Shown here: piece by piece, positions 42,982 through 52,944 of the stretch | Numbering within the stretch: position 1 is the first letter of the stretch | Layout: the number at the start of each line of letters is the position of its first letter | NCBI RefSeq assembly: GCF_045528445.1 | Contig: NZ_JBGQQU010000023.1 | Span: forward strand, 1-53,538 | DNA from: Desemzia sp045528445 | Lineage (GTDB): Bacteria > Bacillota > Bacilli > Lactobacillales > Carnobacteriaceae | DNA length: 53,538 nucleotides | Reading direction: 5' to 3' | Position numbers and translations under genes: made by a program | The notes under the pieces: generated by a model | Told to the model about the DNA's origin: nothing | Database searches by the model: none | The model's input: only the letters and a program-made list of their open reading frames with translations

Positions 42982-44433
42982 CTAGATATGTTTTCGCCAA
43001 GTATTTCGATTAAATAAAATTAGGATAGGGAATATTTCTAATCTTCCGGCTATCATTACAAAAGATAACAAAATTTTTGAAAAGTCACTGATGTGTGCAA
43101 AACTTTCCGCAGGTCCAATGGTTCCTAAACCAGGACCGATATTATTAAATGTTGCCGCTATGGCACTAAAAGCAGATGTAAAGTCAGGAGCATCCATACT
43201 GATTAATAACAACAAAATGAAAAAAATAATCATATAGATGACAAAGTAATTTACTACACCATGCTTAATGTCTTTGCTTAATGATTTTCCTTCATACTTG
43301 ATCGCTACTACTCGGTTAGGATGTGCATTACGCTTGAATTCAGCAACAGCGGTCTTCCATAAAATAGCTACTCGAGAGATTTTTAATCCACCCGCTGTAG
43401 ATCCAGCACTTGCTCCAAAGAACATGAGTATGAGCAGTATCGTCTGAGAAAATAACGGCCATTGGCCAAAATCTGCAGTAGAAAAACCTGTGGTAGTAAT
43501 GATAGATGAAACAGTAAAAAAGACGTCTCGAACTAATCGTCCAAAAGATTCATAATAAGAAAATAAATTCACACAAATCAAAATAACTGCACTTATAATA
43601 ATTCCGATGTACCATCTTAATTCTTCACTCTTCAAAACGTCTTTTATATGACCAATCAAGATCAAATAAAACAAATTAAAATTCACACCAAAGAGAATCA
43701 TGGAAGTTCCAAGGACATAATCAATATAAGCACTATCATATGGAGCTATACTTCCATTTTTTATACCAAAGCCACCCGTCCCAGCAGCCCCAAAGGCATG
43801 TAATAAAGCCTCAAATAAATTCATTCCTCCAAAAAGCAATAACATTACTACTATAGCAGTCATTGCTAGATAGATTTTATATAAAATACGCGCTGAGGAG
43901 GACAGTTTTGAAACTAATTTTCCAAAAACCGGACCAGGTACTTCTGCTTTCATAATATGTACTGATTCAGATTCTATTTGAGGTAAGACAGCTAGTGCGA
44001 ATACTAATACTCCCATCCCCCCCACTAAATGAGTAAAACTTCTCCAAAATAAAGAGGAATGAGATAACGCTTCAACATCCGTTAAAATACTAGAACCAGT
44101 AGTTGTGAATCCACTACTCGTTTCAAAAAAAGCATCAATCAAACTAGGTATATCTCCATTCATTACAAATGGAAGTCCGCCGAAAAAGGAAAGCAGTATC
44201 CAAGATAATGAAACAATAACAAAGCCTTCTTTAGCAAATAATTGTTTTTTCACTGGTATTTTTCTACTTAATAGATATCCAATAACTAGCAAAAGTACAC
44301 TAATAGCTAGAAAACTGAATGGGTATTTCCATTCTTCTTGATAAAAGATACTAACTATCAAAGGAAAAACTAGTAAAAGAGATTCAACTTGTAAAATTCT
44401 TCCAATAACATATTTCACCATACTAATGTTCAC
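42982..44433 (-). CDS. TrkH/KtrB-type potassium transporter subunit
   Basis: 483 residues, membrane pore subunit of a K+ uptake system with four M1-P-M2 repeats. Selectivity-filter-like segments are visible: TSSGFTTTGSS, GAAGTGGFGI, STAGGLKISR region and NNIGPGLGTIGP. It is translated 15 nt after trkA, which encodes its cytosolic gating partner. Length and topology fit TrkH (about 480 residues) better than the shorter KtrB (about 450). Confidence 0.92.
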   Translation of the reverse strand: MNISMVKYVIGRILQVESLLLVFPLIVSIFYQEEWKYPFSFLAISVLLLVIGYLLSRKIPVKKQLFAKEGFVIVSLSWILLSFFGGLPFVMNGDIPSLIDAFFETSSGFTTTGSSILTDVEALSHSSLFWRSFTHLVGGMGVLVFALAVLPQIESESVHIMKAEVPGPVFGKLVSKLSSSARILYKIYLAMTAIVVMLLLFGGMNLFEALLHAFGAAGTGGFGIKNGSIAPYDSAYIDYVLGTSMILFGVNFNLFYLILIGHIKDVLKSEELRWYIGIIISAVILICVNLFSYYESFGRLVRDVFFTVSSIITTTGFSTADFGQWPLFSQTILLILMFFGASAGSTAGGLKISRVAILWKTAVAEFKRNAHPNRVVAIKYEGKSLSKDIKHGVVNYFVIYMIIFFILLLLISMDAPDFTSAFSAIAATFNNIGPGLGTIGPAESFAHISDFSKILLSFVMIAGRLEIFPILILFNRNTWRKHI

Positions 44434-44448
44434 AAGTGCGATACCCCT

Positions 44449-45801
44449 TTATTTTAATATATCATCAATGTCATCATAATTTTTTTCTTTTGTAATGACA
44501 ATAACATGATCATCTGTTTTTATTGTATCTTGTCCTCCAGGAACAATGAGTTTTTTGCCTCTAATAATATAAGCAATTAGTAAATGCGATTTTATTGATA
44601 AGGATTCTAACGGTACATTAACCACACGACTACTTGCCTTCACTCTAAACTGAAGAGCTTCAACTTGATTATCCGCTAAACGGAATAACGCTTCTACATT
44701 TGAAACAGATTGATTGGTTAAGGAACGTACAAATTGTAAGATAGTGTTCGCGATCACCCTTTTTGGTGTAATAACAGTTTGTAATCCCATTGTACCAAAT
44801 ATTTTCAGCAATAATGTTCGATTGACTTTTGTAACGATCTTTCTTACATCTTGTTGAGATGCGTACAAAGAAGTGATGATATTTTCTTCGTCCACACCTG
44901 TTAGACTGATAAAAACGTCGTATCCCTCAATACGCTCTTCTTCTAAAAATTCTTGGTCTGTTCCATCTCCATGAACCACCATGATTCCAGGAAAGGCTTC
45001 ACTTAGTTCTTCGGCTCTTTTTGCATTATTTTCAATAACTTTTATATCCATTTTGTAATCTTTCAACATATTGATTAAATAATAAGTAATGCGTCCGCCA
45101 CCAATAATTAAAGCAGACTTCATTCTAGCCCGATTGTCTCCCATCAACTTATAGAACTTGTTCACTTCTTTCAATGAACTAACTACATAGATACGGTCTC
45201 CTTCTCTTAAATAGTTTTCTCCAGAAGGAATGATAATGTCATCTCCACGTTGAATGATGGCCACCAAAATATTCCCATACCGCGTTCTAAAGTCTTTTAA
45301 ACTAATATTTATTAACGGACTATTTTGTTTAATTTTTAGTTCTACAAGATTGACGCGATTGCTTGCAAATGATTCTACGCTTAAAGCAGTAGGATATTTA
45401 ATAACTTTCATAATATCTTTTGCAGACTCCAGTTCAGGATTGATCATCATAGTAATGCCTAAACTCTCTTTAACAAACCCAATATGTTTTGTGTACTCTG
45501 GATTTCTAACACGTGCAATTGTATATTTTGCGCCTAGTTTTTTGGCTATAATTGCTGACATAATATTGATTTCATCTTGTGGAGTCACAGCAATGAATAT
45601 ATCACAATTTGGAACGCCAGCCTCCATTTGTAGATCAAAACTAGCTCCATTTCCTGCTATTCCTGCAATATCATATTTGCTGATTAAAGCATCTATTCGT
45701 TTGCTATTCTTTTCAATTAGGATAATATCATTTCCTTCAGAGGAAATTTCTGAACAGAGAACCTCTCCAACTTTGCCTCCTCCAGCAATAACAATATTCA
45801 T
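44449..45801 (-). CDS. trkA: TrkA potassium-uptake regulatory subunit
   Basis: 450 residues with two RCK modules, each a Rossmann NAD(H)-binding domain (GGGKVGEVLC at 7-16; IIGGGRITYYL at about 230-240) plus a TrkA-C domain. It sits on the cytosolic face of TrkH and gates it with NAD(H) and nucleotides. The 335-nt gap upstream (45802-46137) holds only the tRNA terminator and AT-rich sequence. Confidence 0.94.
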   Translation of the reverse strand: MNIVIAGGGKVGEVLCSEISSEGNDIILIEKNSKRIDALISKYDIAGIAGNGASFDLQMEAGVPNCDIFIAVTPQDEINIMSAIIAKKLGAKYTIARVRNPEYTKHIGFVKESLGITMMINPELESAKDIMKVIKYPTALSVESFASNRVNLVELKIKQNSPLINISLKDFRTRYGNILVAIIQRGDDIIIPSGENYLREGDRIYVVSSLKEVNKFYKLMGDNRARMKSALIIGGGRITYYLINMLKDYKMDIKVIENNAKRAEELSEAFPGIMVVHGDGTDQEFLEEERIEGYDVFISLTGVDEENIITSLYASQQDVRKIVTKVNRTLLLKIFGTMGLQTVITPKRVIANTILQFVRSLTNQSVSNVEALFRLADNQVEALQFRVKASSRVVNVPLESLSIKSHLLIAYIIRGKKLIVPGGQDTIKTDDHVIVITKEKNYDDIDDILK

Positions 45802-46065
45802 TTTTCCTGCCCCCTACGATGCTTTCTAATTTTAATCCATAAAGTATAATCAACTTAGCATATTACGGCTATTTTATACAGTAATTTTATTAACAGATGT
45901 ATTCTAGCAGAATATAAAAAAAATACAATCACCAGACGATCAATTCGTGTATTATTTCCTGGGAAATACCTAAGAAGTATGTCTCACTTTTTCTGTTTAT
46001 TTATGGATATACCGTGCTTTAATTAGTTAACGTTCTCTAAGTCATATAGTAAACAAGTACAAAAT

Positions 46066-46123
46066 AAAAAAAACTTTAATTTATTTACCAAAATATTCTT
46101 TGGAAATTAAACTAAAGTTTTTT
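46066..46123 (-). terminator. terminator downstream of tRNA-Lys
   Basis: AAAAAACTTTA and TAAAGTTTTTT pair at the ends of a 58-nt inverted repeat with an inner CCAAA/TTTGG stem; a T run follows in the minus direction. Confidence 0.75.
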
Positions 46124-46137
46124 ATGTATTTAACTTA

Positions 46138-46210
<73 letters not shown>

Positions 46211-46216
46211 AAATCA

Positions 46217-46265
46217 GTCACCAATGCAACGAAACAATTATAACACATTTTTTCACATTGGTGAC
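46217..46265 (-). promoter_or_regulatory. tRNA-Lys promoter within an inverted repeat
   Basis: An extended -10 element TGTTATAAT (minus strand; hexamer 46237-46242) lies 27 nt upstream of the mature tRNA. It is flanked by a perfect 10-bp inverted repeat, GTCACCAATG (46217-46226) and CATTGGTGAC (46256-46265). The -35 region is poor. Confidence 0.5.
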
Positions 46266-46303
46266 ACTTTTTCTTAAATAATTTGTATTCAATTGGCTTT
46301 TAT

Positions 46304-47596
46304 TTAGATTTGACTCCAAACATCTTCTAAAATATTCGTTTGTTCACGACCTGGTCCAACTGAAAAAGTTGAAATTCGAACTCCTACCAATTCAGAAATA
46401 CGTTCCACATAATTCCGAGCATTGTCAGGTAATTCTGCCAATGTACGACAAGTTGTGATATCTTCCTCCCAGCCTGGCATTTCTTCATAAATCGGAGTAC
46501 ATTCTGCCAATTCTTTCAAGCTTGCAGGATAATGAAAAATTTTCTCTCCATTACGCTCATAAGCTGTACAAATTTTAACCGTTTTTAATCCGCTTAATAC
46601 ATCAATTGAATTTAAAGACAAATTGGTGATTCCTGAAACGCGTTTTGAATGGCGCATCACAACTGTATCAAACCAGCCAATACGACGCGGACGTCCAGTT
46701 GTTGTTCCGTATTCTTTCCCTATATCTCGAATCTGTTGTCCAATTTCATCATGCAATTCCGTTGGGAACGGACCATCACCTACACGAGAAGTATAGGCTT
46801 TACATACACCAACTACTTTATTGATTTTTGAAGGACCAACTCCGCTTCCGATTGTCACTCCACCAGCAACTGGATTCGAAGAAGTTACAAAAGGATAAGT
46901 GCCTTGGTCAATATCCAACATAACCCCTTGAGCCCCTTCAAATAAAACATTTTGCCCAGCCTCAAGAGCATCATTTAAAATAACGGTTGTATCTGTTACA
47001 TATTTTTTGATTTCTTGGCCATATTGATAGTATTCTTCAAAAACAGTTTCAAATTCAATAGCTGTTGAATCATATAATTTAGTAAACAACCGATTCTTTT
47101 CTTCTAAGTTAACACGCAAACGTTCTTCAAAAAGCTCTTTATCCAATAAATCAGCAATCCGAATGCCTACACGAGAAACCTTATCCATATATGCTGGACC
47201 GATTCCTTTGATAGTTGTTCCGATTTTATTGGCGCCTTTAGAATCTTCTTGTAGTTGATCCAATTGAATGTGATACGGTAAGATAACATGTGCACGATCA
47301 GAGATTCGGAGATTGTCTGTACTGATTCCTTTTTCATGCAAATAAGCCAACTCTTGTACCAGAGCCTTAGGGTTAACCACTACTCCATTACCTATCACAC
47401 TTATCTTTTCTGAAGAAAAGATACCAGAAGGAATAAGGTGCAGTTTATACGTTACGCCACCAAATTTAATCGTATGGCCTGCATTATCTCCACCTTGATA
47501 ACGTGCAATCACATCCGCATTTTCACTCAAGAAATCGGTAATTTTTCCTTTTCCTTCATCGCCCCATTGTGTACCAACAACTACTACAGAAGACAT
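46304..47596 (-). CDS. purA: adenylosuccinate synthetase
   Basis: 430 residues, standard length. GTP-dependent ligation of IMP and aspartate to adenylosuccinate, the first committed step to AMP. GTQWGDEGKGK (8-18) is the nucleotide loop with catalytic Asp14 region, NAGHT (39-43) holds the catalytic His, and KGIGPAY and TTTGRPRRIGW are conserved. GAGGTG lies 5 nt before the ATG. It is monocistronic, with its own promoter after the dnaB terminator. Confidence 0.97.
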   Translation of the reverse strand: MSSVVVVGTQWGDEGKGKITDFLSENADVIARYQGGDNAGHTIKFGGVTYKLHLIPSGIFSSEKISVIGNGVVVNPKALVQELAYLHEKGISTDNLRISDRAHVILPYHIQLDQLQEDSKGANKIGTTIKGIGPAYMDKVSRVGIRIADLLDKELFEERLRVNLEEKNRLFTKLYDSTAIEFETVFEEYYQYGQEIKKYVTDTTVILNDALEAGQNVLFEGAQGVMLDIDQGTYPFVTSSNPVAGGVTIGSGVGPSKINKVVGVCKAYTSRVGDGPFPTELHDEIGQQIRDIGKEYGTTTGRPRRIGWFDTVVMRHSKRVSGITNLSLNSIDVLSGLKTVKICTAYERNGEKIFHYPASLKELAECTPIYEEMPGWEEDITTCRTLAELPDNARNYVERISELVGVRISTFSVGPGREQTNILEDVWSQI

Positions 47597-47633
47597 AAAA
47601 ACACCTCTTTTTTATTTTTAAAAATCCTTTTGT

Positions 47634-47677
47634 AGTGTACCAGTAATCTTTTTACTATTCAATAAAAAACGAACATT
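47634..47677 (-). promoter_or_regulatory. purA promoter with possible PurBox
   Basis: Minus strand: TTGAAT (47657-47662), 17-nt spacer, TACACT (47634-47639). Immediately upstream, AAAAACGAACATT (47665-47677) matches the PurR PurBox core CGAAC with one mismatch to AWWWCCGAACWWT. A single box overlapping the upstream promoter edge is weak evidence. Confidence 0.5.
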
Positions 47678-47733
47678 TTTATTATTTTATTTAAAATAAA
47701 GGTCCAAAGGCGAATCATTTCATCTTAAAGAAA

Positions 47734-47788
47734 AATTAAAGGCTTCATAAACGAACTTTATACTCGTTTATGAAGCCTTTAATTTTTT
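47734..47788 (-). terminator. dnaB intrinsic terminator
   Basis: A perfect 21-bp stem (47734-47754 with 47764-47784), 9-nt loop, immediately after the dnaB stop codon; A and T runs on both sides. Confidence 0.85.
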
Positions 47789-49169
47789 ATGAGATGGCAT
47801 CTTCAGGATAGTAAGATAAGGAAGAAAATTTATTGTACTCTTTAATAAATAATAATTTTACAGTTCCTCTTGCACCACTTCTGTTTTTTTCTATGATTAC
47901 TTCTATCACGTTGTCTTCATCTGCTTCAAAGTTATCCTCGCCATCTTCTTGACCCTCGCGATCATAATAATCATCACGATAAAGAAACGCTACGATATCC
48001 GCATCTTGCTCGATTGAACCAGACTCACGAATATCACTCAATACTGGACGTTTATCTTGTCTTTGTTCCACGCCACGAGATAACTGAGATAACGCAATAA
48101 CGGGAACTTTCAATTCTTTAGCTAATTTTTTTAACTGACGTGAAATTTCAGATACTTCTTGTTGACGACTTTCTTTACCTGTTCCTTCAATAAGTTGCAA
48201 ATAATCAATTAGTATCAATCCCAGATTACCTTTTTCTTGCTTTAAACGACGACATTTGGCACGAATCTCAGCCACACGTATACCTGGAGTATCGTCGATA
48301 TAAATACTCGCTTTAGATAAACTACCCATGGCAATAATCAAATTCTGCCATTCTTCTTCTGTTAAATTACCTGTTCTTAAATTACTGGCATCGATACTGC
48401 CTTCTGAACACAACATCCGGTTAACAAGAGACTCGGCTCCCATTTCCAGACTGAAAATAGCCACTGTTTCATCCGTTTTTGTTCCAACATTTTGAGCAAT
48501 GTTTAAAGCAAAAGCCGTTTTCCCTACAGCCGGTCTGGCAGCTAAAATAATCAGCTCTTCTTTTTGCAAGCCAGCAGTCATTTTATCTAATAATTTGTAT
48601 CCTGTTGGCAAGCCCGTAATTTCTTCATTATTTTGATACAATTGATCTATTTGAGCTACAGTTGAGTTTAACACATCTGAAATAGACAAAAAACCGGTCC
48701 TGCTTCGTCTCTCCGATACTTCTAAGATACTTCTTTCCGCATCATCTAAAATTGAAGCAACCTCATCAGATTCCTCATATCCTTTAGCCACAATTTCTGT
48801 GGCTGTATGAATAAGGTTTCTCAAAATGGATTTTTGTTCCACAATTTTTGCGTAATATTCCATGTTTGCCGCTGTTGGTACCGCCACTGCTAATTCTGTC
48901 AGATATGGAATACCCCCAATGTCTTCTAATTGGTTTCTGGATTCTAATGCATTTGTGATCGTAACGATATCAATAGCTTCATTTTCATCGTTGAGGTCCA
49001 TCATAGCTTGAAAAACCATTTGATGACCACGACGATAAAAATCCTTAGCTTCTATAAACTCCAAAGCTCCAACAAGTGTATCCGCATCTAAGAAAATAGA
49101 TCCTAATACAGCTTGTTCAGCTTCAATACTTTGCGGTGGTAAACGATCTTGGAACGCTTCATTTGCCAA
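47787..49169 (-). CDS. dnaB: replicative DNA helicase
   Basis: 460 residues from a TTG at 49167-49169 (product begins ANEAFQDRLPPQ), chosen because GGAAG lies 9 nt upstream and the protein then starts like other Firmicutes homologues; a longer frame to 49223 has no ribosome site. The N-terminal DnaB-N domain contains LPPQSIEAEQAVLGS. The RecA-like domain has Walker A ARPAVGKTAFA, Walker B LILIDYLQL and LSDIRESGSIEQDAD. Hexameric 5'-3' helicase at the replication fork (named DnaC in B. subtilis). Confidence 0.96.
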   Translation of the reverse strand: MANEAFQDRLPPQSIEAEQAVLGSIFLDADTLVGALEFIEAKDFYRRGHQMVFQAMMDLNDENEAIDIVTITNALESRNQLEDIGGIPYLTELAVAVPTAANMEYYAKIVEQKSILRNLIHTATEIVAKGYEESDEVASILDDAERSILEVSERRSRTGFLSISDVLNSTVAQIDQLYQNNEEITGLPTGYKLLDKMTAGLQKEELIILAARPAVGKTAFALNIAQNVGTKTDETVAIFSLEMGAESLVNRMLCSEGSIDASNLRTGNLTEEEWQNLIIAMGSLSKASIYIDDTPGIRVAEIRAKCRRLKQEKGNLGLILIDYLQLIEGTGKESRQQEVSEISRQLKKLAKELKVPVIALSQLSRGVEQRQDKRPVLSDIRESGSIEQDADIVAFLYRDDYYDREGQEDGEDNFEADEDNVIEVIIEKNRSGARGTVKLLFIKEYNKFSSLSYYPEDAIS

Positions 49170-49368
49170 GTTTTTCAACTTCCTTTCAAATACATAAAAA
49201 CGCTTGTACTGTTCCACATTCAATGTGTCATTTCTGCTATTATTCTAACTGAAAATCACTGAGATTACAATCTAACAAAGGGAACGTTTGTTCCTTTTGG
49301 CGTAAAGTTATCTTTTAGCGTCACATCATTCAATAGCATTTATTTTACCTTAGTTTGATTCCAATAAA

Positions 49369-49402
49369 ATAAGTCAGCCAAGTTTTCTCTTGGCTAACTT
49401 AT
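49369..49402 (-). terminator. terminator after rplI
   Basis: Minus strand: AAGTTAGCCAAG pairs with CTTGGCTGACTT (one mismatch) around AGAAAA, then ATTTTATT. It separates rplI from dnaB. Confidence 0.7.
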
Positions 49403-49415
49403 TTAGCGGTTCACT

Positions 49416-49871
49416 TTAATTTTCAGGTACAACCCGTACAGTAATTTCTGCAACAACTTGTGGATGAATTTTAACATCCATTACTTGAGTTCCTAAAGAA
49501 CGCATAGGAACATTCAAGTCGATTTTTCGTTTATCCAATTCAATACCCAATTGTTTTTTTGCAGCAGAAGCGATTTGTTTCGTTGTTACCGATCCAAATA
49601 ATCGACCATCATCAGCTGCTTTTGATTTGATCTCAATGGCATTTTCTTCTTTTTCCAGAAAGACTTTTAACTCTTTTGCCTCTTCAAGAATTTCAGCCTC
49701 TTGTTTTTCTTGTGCTTTTTTCTTTCCTTTTAACTCACTGACACTTGCAGCATTGGCTTCTTTCGCCAACCCTTTTTTAAATAAGAAATTTGAAGCGTAC
49801 CCATTTGGTACTTCTTTCACTTCGCCTTTTTTACCTTGTCCTTTTACATCTTTTAAAAAAATAACTCTCAT
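49416..49871 (-). CDS. rplI: 50S ribosomal protein L9
   Basis: 151 residues. The N-terminal RNA-binding domain (MRVIFLKDVKGQGKKGEVKEV, GYASNFLFKKGLA) joins a long helix rich in Lys and Glu to the C-terminal domain. The ATG overlaps the gdpP stop as ATGA, with GGAGG 10 nt upstream inside gdpP, a conserved coupling in Firmicutes. Confidence 0.97.
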   Translation of the reverse strand: MRVIFLKDVKGQGKKGEVKEVPNGYASNFLFKKGLAKEANAASVSELKGKKKAQEKQEAEILEEAKELKVFLEKEENAIEIKSKAADDGRLFGSVTTKQIASAAKKQLGIELDKRKIDLNVPMRSLGTQVMDVKIHPQVVAEITVRVVPEN

Positions 49872-51901
49872 GTTGTTGCAGCCTCCTTAGTAGAATAATG
49901 AGCTAAAATAGCTTCTTTTAATTGTTTTTTAGCTTCAGTTACTGAACTATTTTCTAGTTGGGTAGCAGCATTTGACAAATGTCCGCCACCGCCCAATTCT
50001 TCCATAATAACTTGAACATTGATTTCGCCTAAACTTCGAGCACTGATTCCAATACGTTTATCTAATCGCTTAAAAATTACAAAAGCGGCATCAACCTTAC
50101 TCATAGATAGCATCGTATCGGCTGTTTGTGCTGCTACTACTGTATCATATTCTTGGTTTTCTTCACCAGCTACAACAGCCATATTAGGAGTAACAAATTC
50201 CATGGACTCTATTAAATGACTGCGAAGCAAATACGTATCCGTATCTTCTTTTAATAATCTTTGGATAAGCACAGCGTCCGCACCACAAGAACGTAAATAG
50301 CTTGCTGCATCAAAAGTACGTGACCCCGTGCGTAAAGAGAAACTCTTGGTATCCACTACTATACCACCCAACATAGCTGTTGCTTCGATTTTATTGATTG
50401 GTTCAGCTTCTTGAGATTGGTATTCAAATAGTTCAGTGACCAATTCAGCCGTTGATGATGCATACGGTTCAATATAAACTAATGCAGGATTTCCTGGGAA
50501 CTCTTCTCCTCGACGATGATGGTCTATAACAACGACTCGATTTTTTTGCTTCAATAGATCAGGAGCAATCGCCATAGACGGTCGATGAAAATCAACCAGA
50601 ATAACTAAAGTATTTTCTGTCATCATTTCCTCAGCAACTTTTGGGGTAATAATGTAACGACTGATCTGATTATCTTTTTCAATTTCTTCTATGAGTTTTT
50701 CAATGTCATGACTATATTGATCTGGCTCTACAACTACCCATGCTTCTTTGTTATTCATTTCAGCAATCCGTCTAATACCTAAAGCAGAACCGATAGCATC
50801 TAAATCAGGATTCATATGTCCCATTACAACAACTTGGTCAGCTTGCTTCATTAATTCTTGTAAAGCTTGACTGATCATCCTAGATCGAACACGCGTTCTT
50901 TTCTCCATTGGATTTGTTTTTCCGCCGTAATAACGCATCTCTCCAGATAAAGATTTAATAACCGCTTGGTCACCACCCCGTCCCAGCGCTAAATCTAGAT
51001 TGCTCTGAGCAAGACTAGCCAACTCATTTAAATTTTCATTTTCTTTATCAGCTTCTGTATATGCGATACCAATACTTAAAGTGAGCGGAATATTTTGTTT
51101 AGAAGTTTTTTCTCTTATTTGGTCTAAGATACTAAAGTTTTCTGCTTCCATTTGCTTTAACGATTTGCGGTGCATGAATACAATAAACCGATCTTCAGAA
51201 ACTCGTTTTAAATAAATTTGATGTTCTTTGGCCCAGTTTGATAATTGAGTAGTAATAAATGTATTGATATTTGAGATGTTTCTATCTGTCATACCTTGAA
51301 CAATTTCATCGTAATTATCAACAAAGATATTTCCTAAAACAAATTTTTCATTTTGATACCGTTGTTTAACTTGACTATATTCAGATATATCCATCAAATA
51401 AATCACTCGGATATCTTCCTGGATGATGATTTGGTAACTCTTATCTCCCCATACAATAGTTGTTAAGTTATCTGCATGACTTTGTCTGATTAACTGGTTT
51501 AACTCTTCATCAATCTCTTCGATTTTTTTCCCTAGTATTTCTTCTTGATAGCCTATATGTGCTTGAAAATAAGGATTGGTCCATTGCACTTTATAGTCTT
51601 CATCAAATAGAATGATTCCAATTGGCATTTTAATCAACGCTTCTTGTTCGCCCCGCTTAATACGGTAAGAAAGATCATCGATATATTTATTGATTTTTCC
51701 TATCATTCGTTTTGAAAAGAAATAAATCAATAATAAGAATACAATGAAAATAACCAACATAACCAGTCCGATAATGACGTTAGAAAAAAAGCCTAACAAA
51801 ATAACAATTAATTGTATGACAATCAATGCTACTGCAGCTAGTTTAACATTTTCATTTTTTAAAAACTGTGGGAGTTTTTCATCTGTTAATTTATTTTTCA
51901 T
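49868..51901 (-). CDS. gdpP: cyclic di-AMP phosphodiesterase GdpP
   Basis: 677 residues. Two N-terminal membrane helices (about 18-37 and 39-65) precede a PAS-like domain (about 85-170), a degenerate GGDEF domain (about 175-310) and a C-terminal DHH/DHHA1 phosphodiesterase with NPDLDAIGSA (DxD), VDFHRPS and VIDHHRR. It hydrolyses c-di-AMP to pApA and so controls potassium and turgor homeostasis. The trkA-trkH genes 4 kb downstream are plausible c-di-AMP-responsive partners by function. AAAGGAG lies 6 nt before the ATG. Confidence 0.96.
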   Translation of the reverse strand: MKNKLTDEKLPQFLKNENVKLAAVALIVIQLIVILLGFFSNVIIGLVMLVIFIVFLLLIYFFSKRMIGKINKYIDDLSYRIKRGEQEALIKMPIGIILFDEDYKVQWTNPYFQAHIGYQEEILGKKIEEIDEELNQLIRQSHADNLTTIVWGDKSYQIIIQEDIRVIYLMDISEYSQVKQRYQNEKFVLGNIFVDNYDEIVQGMTDRNISNINTFITTQLSNWAKEHQIYLKRVSEDRFIVFMHRKSLKQMEAENFSILDQIREKTSKQNIPLTLSIGIAYTEADKENENLNELASLAQSNLDLALGRGGDQAVIKSLSGEMRYYGGKTNPMEKRTRVRSRMISQALQELMKQADQVVVMGHMNPDLDAIGSALGIRRIAEMNNKEAWVVVEPDQYSHDIEKLIEEIEKDNQISRYIITPKVAEEMMTENTLVILVDFHRPSMAIAPDLLKQKNRVVVIDHHRRGEEFPGNPALVYIEPYASSTAELVTELFEYQSQEAEPINKIEATAMLGGIVVDTKSFSLRTGSRTFDAASYLRSCGADAVLIQRLLKEDTDTYLLRSHLIESMEFVTPNMAVVAGEENQEYDTVVAAQTADTMLSMSKVDAAFVIFKRLDKRIGISARSLGEINVQVIMEELGGGGHLSNAATQLENSSVTEAKKQLKEAILAHYSTKEAATT

Positions 51902-52053
51902 TTATAACTCCTTTTCTCCTTCGCCTCTGACCACCGTTCTGTTCTATTCTACCACTTATCTTATTGAGATACTAGAACGTTGACAAAGTCTTTGGAGACA
52001 CCAACACCTGTTGTTCCAACTTAGTTTTACTGATGTGTACATCTCTTTTAAAA

Positions 52054-52069
52054 TGTTTCACATGAAACA
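52054..52069. promoter_or_regulatory. parS-like site, copy 1
   Basis: TGTTTCACATGAAACA matches the ParB-binding parS consensus TGTTNCACGTGAAACA with one change (A for G in the centre). It lies between gdpP and the rpsR terminator, near the expected oriC. Confidence 0.7.
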
Positions 52070-52091
52070 TTTTTCTCTTACAAATGGAATT

Positions 52092-52130
52092 AAAAAAGAC
52101 CGTGCTGGTTATAAGCTCACGGTCTTTTTG
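52092..52130 (-). terminator. terminator of the rpsF-ssb-rpsR operon
   Basis: AAAAAGACCGTG (52093-52104) pairs with CACGGTCTTTTT (52118-52129); T runs on both sides; 12 nt after the rpsR stop codon. Confidence 0.85.
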
Positions 52131-52141
52131 AATAATTTATT

Positions 52142-52375
52142 TTATTCTTCAGTAACGAACGGTAATAATCCCATTACGCGTGCACGTTTGATAGCTTTAG
52201 TCAACTTACGTTGGTTTTTAGCATATGTTCCAGTTACACGACGAGGTAAAATTTTACCACGTTCAGAAATAAATCTTTTTAGAAGATCAACATCTTTGTA
52301 ATCAACTTTTTCAATATGATTAGCAGCAAAGAAATCAACCTTACGGCGCTTACGTCCGCCTCTGCGTTGTACCAT
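52142..52375 (-). CDS. rpsR: 30S ribosomal protein S18
   Basis: 77 residues, normal length. Basic N-terminus RRGGRKRRKVDFFAANHIEKVDYKD and the RGKILPRRVTGTYAKNQRKLTKAIKRAR core are characteristic. It contains no cysteine, so it is the zinc-independent form. It binds S6 and 16S rRNA on the platform of the small subunit. AAAGGAGG lies 7 nt before the ATG. Last gene of the rpsF-ssb-rpsR operon. Confidence 0.97.
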   Translation of the reverse strand: MVQRRGGRKRRKVDFFAANHIEKVDYKDVDLLKRFISERGKILPRRVTGTYAKNQRKLTKAIKRARVMGLLPFVTEE

Positions 52376-52402
52376 TTCATTTCCTCCTTTAATTAATCGA
52401 TT

Positions 52403-52924
52403 TTAGAACGGTAAGTCATCGTCAGAGATATCAATAGGTTGTCCACTTGATTCAAAAGGATCAGAGTTTCCAAAATTTTGATAATCTCTAGCAGGAGTTT
52501 GTTGGGATTGTGATTTGTTTTGATTAGCATTAAAAGAATTAAAGTTATTTGACGAATTGGATGTAGTTGATCCATTGTCTTGCGCTCTTCTTTGATCTGT
52601 AACAGATTTTGGTTCAAGCATTGAGAAATTATCTACTACAATTTCAGTAACATAAACTTTTTGACCTTGCTGGTTATCATAAGAACGTGTTTGAATACGG
52701 CCTTCTACCCCAACTAAAGATCCTTTTTTCGTGAAGTTTGCTAACGTTTCTGCTGTTTTTCTCCATGCAACACAGTTGATAAAGTCAGCTTCACGTTCTC
52801 CACTTTGATTAGTGAATTGTCTATTGACTGCTACAGTAAACGAAGCTACTGCTGTTCCATTAGACGTGTATCTTAAATCTGCATCTTTAGTCATTCTTCC
52901 AACTAACACTACATTATTAATCAC
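52403..52924 (-). CDS. ssb: single-stranded DNA-binding protein
   Basis: 173 residues. OB-fold domain 1-110 (MINNVVLVGRMTKDADLRYT, FINCVAWRKTAE, GRIQTRSY), an Asn/Ser/Gln-rich linker and the acidic tip DISDDDLPF that recruits partner proteins. The start is GTG with GGGAG 8 nt upstream. The intact OB fold and tip identify the housekeeping SSB. Confidence 0.97.
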   Translation of the reverse strand: MINNVVLVGRMTKDADLRYTSNGTAVASFTVAVNRQFTNQSGEREADFINCVAWRKTAETLANFTKKGSLVGVEGRIQTRSYDNQQGQKVYVTEIVVDNFSMLEPKSVTDQRRAQDNGSTTSNSSNNFNSFNANQNKSQSQQTPARDYQNFGNSDPFESSGQPIDISDDDLPF

Positions 52925-52944
52925 TATATCCGCTCCCTTCCGAT

